Origin: Triatoma infestans
Lineage: Eukaryota; Arthropoda; Insecta; Hemiptera; Reduviidae
NCBI GenBank assembly: GCA_011037195.1
Contig: JAAEAF010003575.1
Span: 62,001-126,000, forward strand
Direction of reading: 5' to 3'
Length of the DNA stretch: 64,000 bases
Shown: positions 58,654 to 64,000 of the stretch, piece by piece
Numbering within the stretch: position 1 is the first letter of the stretch
Layout: each line of letters begins with the position of its first letter
The notes under the pieces: model-generated
Told to the model about the DNA's origin: nothing
Database searches by the model: none
What the model saw: only the letters and a program-made list of their open reading frames with translations
Made by a program: the position numbers and the translations under genes

Positions 58654-59862
58654 AAAAAGCAACTTTGCAAAAGTTTGATAAAAATATTAAAGTTGAAGAT
58701 TACAAAAAACAAACACAGAACAATGGATAACCTTAATACAATAGATTTATTTTCAAATGTATTTATTTATTTTTTTACTCATTTGTTTTCTCTTTAAGTA
58801 ATGTATAGTTTTTATTAAGTTCCAATTTCATTTGTTATTTGTTAATAAAATATGTTTAAGACAAAAGTATAATTTATTATTATTGTTTATTGTTATCAGA
58901 ACGTTAATGTGACAAATAACATTACTATAGAAATTGCCTACATTCTACTTCAGAGATTATTTTCTTCTACCTAGTTTTCGATAAATCCGTGAATTCCAAC
59001 ATCTTTTTATCTCCACTGCTAAAGGAGGCGAATGATGTGTGGAAAATCTTGATTTTTTTTTTTTTTTTTTTAGATAAAGGTTCAGGTCAGACAATAAAAT
59101 GTCTTAGAAAAAGCTCGGGAAACATTTTAATAACGTGACTTATTTTTGTATAAACCGACATTTTTCCCCAATTTGTTTTATCAAAACCTGACTGCTATTG
59201 TTTAGCAAATCGAAGCAATATTTCCTATTTTATAGCGTAACATTAAAAAATTAAATTTATTTTTCACTATTTTTATGAATTTATTGAATGTCGGGTAATT
59301 ATCTTGTTTAAATATTATTTTAATACTAAATTTCGTATATTAATGGAGGTTTCCAGGACTGGAAATTTTTTTTTATAAGTTGTTCAACACTTTAATGTGT
59401 TTTTGGAAAATCAAGCATATACGTTTTCGAAAATACATTCTTAACTTTACGATATATACTTAAAATACTAACATTCTGCTTTACCTATCATTCCACTGTT
59501 TCTTTGAAGAATTTCAAGATGCTTTTGATTCTGTGAAAACTTGTGTTCAACAAAACGTTGAAAATATCATAGTCTTGCATTGTAAAAATTTTGGTCTAGT
59601 AATATTCCATAAAGAAGCTACAATATTTTCGGATATGTAGGTAGAAGTACGCCTCGTCTAATTCTTTGGATTTAAGTTTCGTTATGGTTTTGGTTGGGGA
59701 AAAAAATCGCTGTTTTGACAACCAATGGCTTTCTTTAAATTTTACAAGATATTAGACTCTTCGTTTTTTGCCCCTAGAATTACTGAATGCTTTTTCATTC
59801 AATTCTAATTTAATGTATAAAATTTGTAAATATTAATGGTAAATTTTAAGGGGAAATAATTT

Positions 59863-60143
59863 TCAGAGATCTTTGTTGCTGTGATAAGTTGCTTCATTTG
59901 GGATCATCCGCCAGTTTCGGATGTTCACAAATCTTCATGATATCCTGATAAAAACACTGTGATATCACAGACCATACTAATCACGATCAGTTGTGTTTTC
60001 ACATTTTCTTTTTGTTTACAGTAGTCTGTGTTATCACGATGCTAATTGAAGACATCCTGGAGATGGATGAACAGTCGGAAACCAGTGTGTGTCTATTAAA
60101 CATCAGAGACCAGAGAAAATCTCTGATGTTTTGCCGCTGTAAG
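59863..60143 (+). mobile_element. Divergent foldback element
   Basis: TCAGAGATCTTTGTTGCTGTG, TTGCTTCATTTGGGATCATCCGCC, CAGTTTCGGATGTTCAC on the left; ACATCCTGGAGATGGATGAAC, GTCGGAAACCAG and AAATCTCTGATGTTTTGCCGC on the right. Same plan and motifs as copies 1-3, with the order short end to long end, but strongly diverged. Lies in dac intron 1. Confidence 0.65.
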
Positions 60144-61239
60144 ACATCAATCTATCCTGGAAATTAATCACTCTACAATGTTTTACTATCGGTTTTGCAT
60201 TAGTTTGGTGATTTTCAAATACTGACTTAATAATTCCCCTTTGTTCATTCTGACTGATTTCACAGAAACGAAAAATCCTATATCCATCTTAGCATATTTT
60301 TTAATTTCATATTTCTAGGTCAAAGCTATCTAATTTAGTTATACGAAGTGTTATCACAGTATTGCATTGATTCGAGCAAATATTTTTGACTATTTGGATA
60401 TTTTAAGCCTATGTATGTTTGGAGATTTGATGTGTAAAAGAAGAGTCTAAGAAGTAATCCACTTACTTCATCCTAAGAGATGTATTTGGATACTTTCGAT
60501 TGTCGTTCGCAAAATGTACAATTTGCAGATATGATAGAGTGTGTTTGTGATAGTAAGCTAGAGTTTGTACTTCGACCAAGATCCTGATAAAGTGGCTAGT
60601 CCGCAGTGAACATCTACAGACTGGAGTTTCTGGGTTCAAATTGTCTCAGTTCATTATTTGAAATCCTAACTAACAATTGATTTCGTACTATTAACCTGTT
60701 CATACAGGTCTCAAAATCCTTTACTTTTAAGTCATATATAACTTTATCAGAATAAAAAGTGATAAGCTTTAACAACAGTACAACAATTTCATTTAAGACC
60801 CCAATCTCTTGAGGTAATGATCTATTTGTTTCCGTTTATTCATTCCTTGCAGCTCCAAACAGGAAAAACTTAAAAGCGGACATACATACTATCAAATGCA
60901 TTCTAGAACGCCCAATTAATTATGACAGCTGATTTGTTTAGAATGCAGCTGCTCAAAAATTATGCCCCATATGATTAGAGCAGACGTTTGCCAATCAATT
61001 ACTTAATTATAATAAAAAAAAGTTTACAATCAAAGAATTTGTTTAATTAGACAATCATTGTCCGATTCTTTTTCAACTTCTTAATCATATCCTCTTCTAC
61101 CATTCAGAGAATTGAGAATTCCAAAAAGCCCGCCATTATTCTTGTTTCCGCAGGATTTTTTTGGCCCAGTCACCAACTCCGTTTAAATTATTTACTCGCA
61201 TGTTGCTCCGATGTTAACTTTTATTCCGGCATCCTCATT

Positions 61240-61610
61240 TTAAAAAAGGTAGTGCAGTTTTATAGAATAGCTTTTTGAGTTTTTTGGAATCTTTTCGGAA
61301 ACGATTACGATTTGTTTTTTGAACTGGAATGCTTGCTTCATACGTAGATGGAAACGAATCACGTTTACTCGAAATAAATTAATTTTAGAGGGATAATGAC
61401 GGTCTGTTAGTTAGTTTGAATTTAAATTTTCACAGGGTTTGTTGGTTTTGGCATAAAGCGGTTCACGTAAGGCCGCTCAGATAAAATCTCCACCACCATT
61501 TTTATGGCCAACACAAGTAAACATTGTAACGATGCAATTTTAAAGAAAATTTCTTTATTAAATTATATTAATTAGAGAGAGGAAGTCGTGTGAGTGTTGC
61601 ACATCAGATT
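61240..61610 (+). repeat. Modular repeat, forward right-end part
   Basis: TTTTTGAGTTTTTTGGAATC near 61271, GGAATGCTTGCTTCATACGTAGATGG, ATGGCCAACACAAGTAAACATTG and the terminal AGGAAGTCGTGTGAGTGTTGC at 61580. It is the only copy recognised in the dac intron. Confidence 0.7.
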
Positions 61611-63134
61611 TTTTTCCTAGTTTGCAGTCGGCTTTTCTTCTTTTCTTGTAGGACACAAGTCTTGCCACTTCCTGCCCGGAAATATTTATTCCAGAATACT
61701 AGATACTAGATTAAGAATTGTTGGGAAGAAAATTGCAAACGGAGAAATGTTGTATCATGACGGGAAAAAGTTCTCCTTATAGGGTTTTAAATTAAATTGT
61801 ATAATAAATATATTATTAGCTTTCTACTAGTGCATTTCGAGGGAAATGGAGACTTTTTCAGGAAACTTGGTAACCATGCTGGTTATACTAGCATCACAAG
61901 GAGAACAACACTTTACACTTCTAAGGATCACCTTATCCACATAGGCCCCTCCCACAGAAGTAACTGATGTGTGTAACTGCAGGTAAACTTAAGTAATTTG
62001 TTAGACATTATGATATTAGACGTGTAGAGAAGGAGCGGTTATAAAGCCAAATCCACAGCCACCTAAAGAGTTTTGCTCTGGCTTCCTTAGATATTAGTGT
62101 TTGTACACAGATGTGTGAATATGAGTTAATGTGTTTTCTGTTGATTAACAAGTTTGCCTAAAGATTCCCTAAACCTCCGTAGCTGCACACATAAACACAC
62201 GGCACTACTCTGCCGGCCCTGTGTTTATTGTGTGAGTGTTTGGAGGTGGCAGTGTAAGTCTAGTTTGTTCGTACTGTTATATAGAGATATAAGTATGCAC
62301 ATGAAGGCCAATATCCCTGAAGAAGTGGTGGCCCACTTCCCTCTCTAGAAGGTGGTATGACTACTCTATGCAAAATTGAAAATAACATTCTACAGATTAA
62401 AAGTAAAAATGATTGGTTATAAAAAAAATGACCATTTTTCCACCCAAAGAAATTAATCGATTTGACCACTACACTTTTAAATTAAAGGTAAACAAAAAAG
62501 CGACAGTACAACAGGTGTATTGTTACATTTTTAAAAAGCATTTAGCACTTTTTGTTCTTCCCCTGTCACTGTTCCTCTTTTGCCACTAGTTTAGTGGGAA
62601 ACTATAAATAAAATATCAACTTTCCAGGCACTTGTTTATTATTTTTGTTTTGTTTGATGCAAGGTTTATCAAAAATGTATCCATTCGTTAAATGGGAAAA
62701 TTTAATAAAAGCTTTACACTTATTTAGATTTTTCCAACTTGTAGTATCTATCCCGAATTACATCTAATTGCGGAAAAAATCTCGATTCTTAATCTTGGTT
62801 GGTTGGTTGTAGTATTAAAAGGCCTTATTATCTTCGACATCTCTGCATAATAAATTTTTATATAAAGTTAAATAAATTATAGTCTAATTTTTCAGTTCTC
62901 TATTCAATTTACATTTCCAGCACCTTGTTTGGCCTCCATGTTCTGTGCAGGTTCTGATATAATAGCTTTGATGGAACTTAGTCAGTTTGGATTTTTCCAT
63001 TAAAAATCAAAGTTTCTAATCTGGAGGATGTGAATCCCAACCACCGGCACAATGTTGCCCATCGTTTAGCAGCTCAGTCGCAACTAATCAACATTAACTG
63101 AATATGTGGATGGGTCCGCAATGCTGGATAACCT

Positions 63135-63611
63135 GGCATTTTATCCGTGAGGCATGCATATTTATTTTGTTCCTGACCGGTTTCGGATTTTCATCCATCG
63201 TCCGAGTAAATCTATCCATTTCGTGCAGAGAGTTTACGTCAAACGCCTTGTTTTCGTTTTACTTGACCTTGTGGTTTGCATGTCCGGGAGGTTATAATGT
63301 TATGTTACTATGTGTGTGTGTGTGTGTGTGTTTAATGAAAAATGGAATTATTATAAATTACAATTAGACATTAGAAAATAGACACTGTTTTCTGTCTAAT
63401 CATAATTTATAATAATTCCATTTTGTAATTAAACACACACACATAGTAATATAACCTTATAATCTCCCGCACATACAAACCACAGGTGTCGAATGAAACG
63501 AAAACATTTGCAGTGAACTCTTTGCACGAAATGGATAGATTTACTTTGACGATGGATGAAAATCCGAAACAGGAACAAAATAAATATGCATGCTACGACA
63601 GATAAAATACC
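63135..63611. repeat. Palindromic element, about 240-bp arms with almost no loop
   Basis: GGCATTTTATCCGTGAGGCA at 63135 mirrors the end GATAAAATACC at 63601. GCATGCATATTTATTTTGTTCC (63152) mirrors GGAACAAAATAAATATGCATGC (63572), and AAATCTATCCATTTCG mirrors CGAAATGGATAGATTT. The TG run at 63311-63331 mirrors a CA run at 63435. The left arm contains GACCGGTTTCGG like the foldback family but is otherwise different. The centre lies near 63386. Confidence 0.9.
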
Positions 63612-64000
63612 AGATATTAACTCAAGATTTTTTCCCCCCAGCAACGAGAAATCTTTTGGTACATTTTGCTTCTTTTATGTTTGTACAATGAAATAGCCGA
63701 CTAGTGATGAGCTTGAGATATGTCTGTGAAGGGATATGTTAAACACAAAGAGTTGCTCCTGTACTAACTTCTTCTGGTCTATGACAACTGATTTTGTATA
63801 GGGAATATCCGTATAAGTATTGTTCTTAAGTAATGGCCAGGATATCCGCACTACAGCCAACTTTCCTAAAAAAATGGTTAATCCAATTTCTCGTATTGAA
63901 ATATTTCTATGTTTAGGATCTTAATTCTTAGACTGTATCATCTGATGTCGCCCGATTAAATCAGATGACCGCTTGGTCACAGTCCTTCGAATACTTGTGT

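Larger units (their letters stand above)
52802..64000 (+). other. dac: dac intron 1 (5' part, open at the window edge)
   Basis: AT-rich, with many poly-A and poly-T tracts and no coding region that could be recognised. It holds a small inverted repeat at 54231-54305, CAGCTG E-boxes near 55.6-55.8 kb, a tRNA-derived SINE-like unit at 57478, the assembly gap at 58634, a foldback relic at 59863, a modular-repeat copy at 61240 and a palindrome at 63135. From 52802 to 57470 nothing resembling the repeats of the upstream 51 kb was seen. The intron assignment follows from the donor at 52802 and assumes no later exon was missed. Confidence 0.7.

Noticed and set aside
60590..60660. tRNA-like GGCTAGTCCGCAGTG ... 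GGGTTCAAATTG
   Set aside because: Neither box matches well and no second copy is present; too weak to list.
1..64000. CRISPR arrays, bacterial operons, prophage or viral genes
   Set aside because: None seen: the base composition, introns, SINEs and LINEs are those of an animal genome and there is no contiguous set of microbial or viral genes.

Overview
This is a eukaryotic, AT-rich window. It reads as an arthropod genome, most likely an insect. The order cannot be fixed from the sequence; the mix of non-LTR retrotransposons, short foldback elements and tRNA-derived SINEs would suit a large, repeat-rich genome such as a hemipteran, but that is inference. Nothing bacterial is present: there are no operons, no ribosome-binding sites and almost no long ORFs.

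Only one host gene is recognisable. Positions 52194-52801 (+) are the first coding exon of dachshund (dac/DACH), a transcriptional cofactor of the SKI/SNO/DAC family. The exon carries a Pro/Ser/His-rich N-terminus and the whole DACHbox-N domain, and ends at a GT splice donor. A CpG-rich putative promoter lies at 51619-51830. Everything from 52802 to the right edge is then intron 1 (more than 11 kb) if no further exon is hidden; it contains a 20-N assembly gap at 58634-58653.

The other ~51 kb upstream is a graveyard of mobile elements. (1) At least nine decayed non-LTR retrotransposon fragments occur on both strands (2760-4190, 9009-10100, 10690-11570, 15880-16905, 18850-19600, 24296-25694, 32480-32990, 45840-46470, 49985-50612). 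Several show a reverse-transcriptase FADD/YADD box, RNase H residues or a C-terminal Cys/His motif. (2) A decayed Ty1/copia gag-protease region lies at 13515-14510 (-). (3) tRNA-derived SINE-like units lie at 10306, 31349, 50690 and 57478. (4) A foldback family with asymmetric ends and apparent 12-bp target duplications lies at 381-645, 40859-41273 and 47455-47791, with relics elsewhere. (5) Three unrelated long palindromes lie at 22631-23912, 31476-32007 and 63135-63611. (6) The most abundant component is a non-coding modular repeat, built from iterated segments of a few hundred bases that each carry an ACCGGAAGTGCG-like core and bounded by terminal GTGTGA/TCACAC hairpins. It recurs about 20 times between 1.5 and 51 kb, is almost absent from 51.0-61.2 kb around dac exon 1, and reappears at 61.2 kb.

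The modular repeat family is the best candidate for something undescribed: it has a fixed internal order of motifs, seeds TG/CA microsatellites at the same internal position in several copies, carries a perfect ETS-type core, and has been a landing site for other elements, including a LINE with flanking duplication at 24283-24295/25695-25707.
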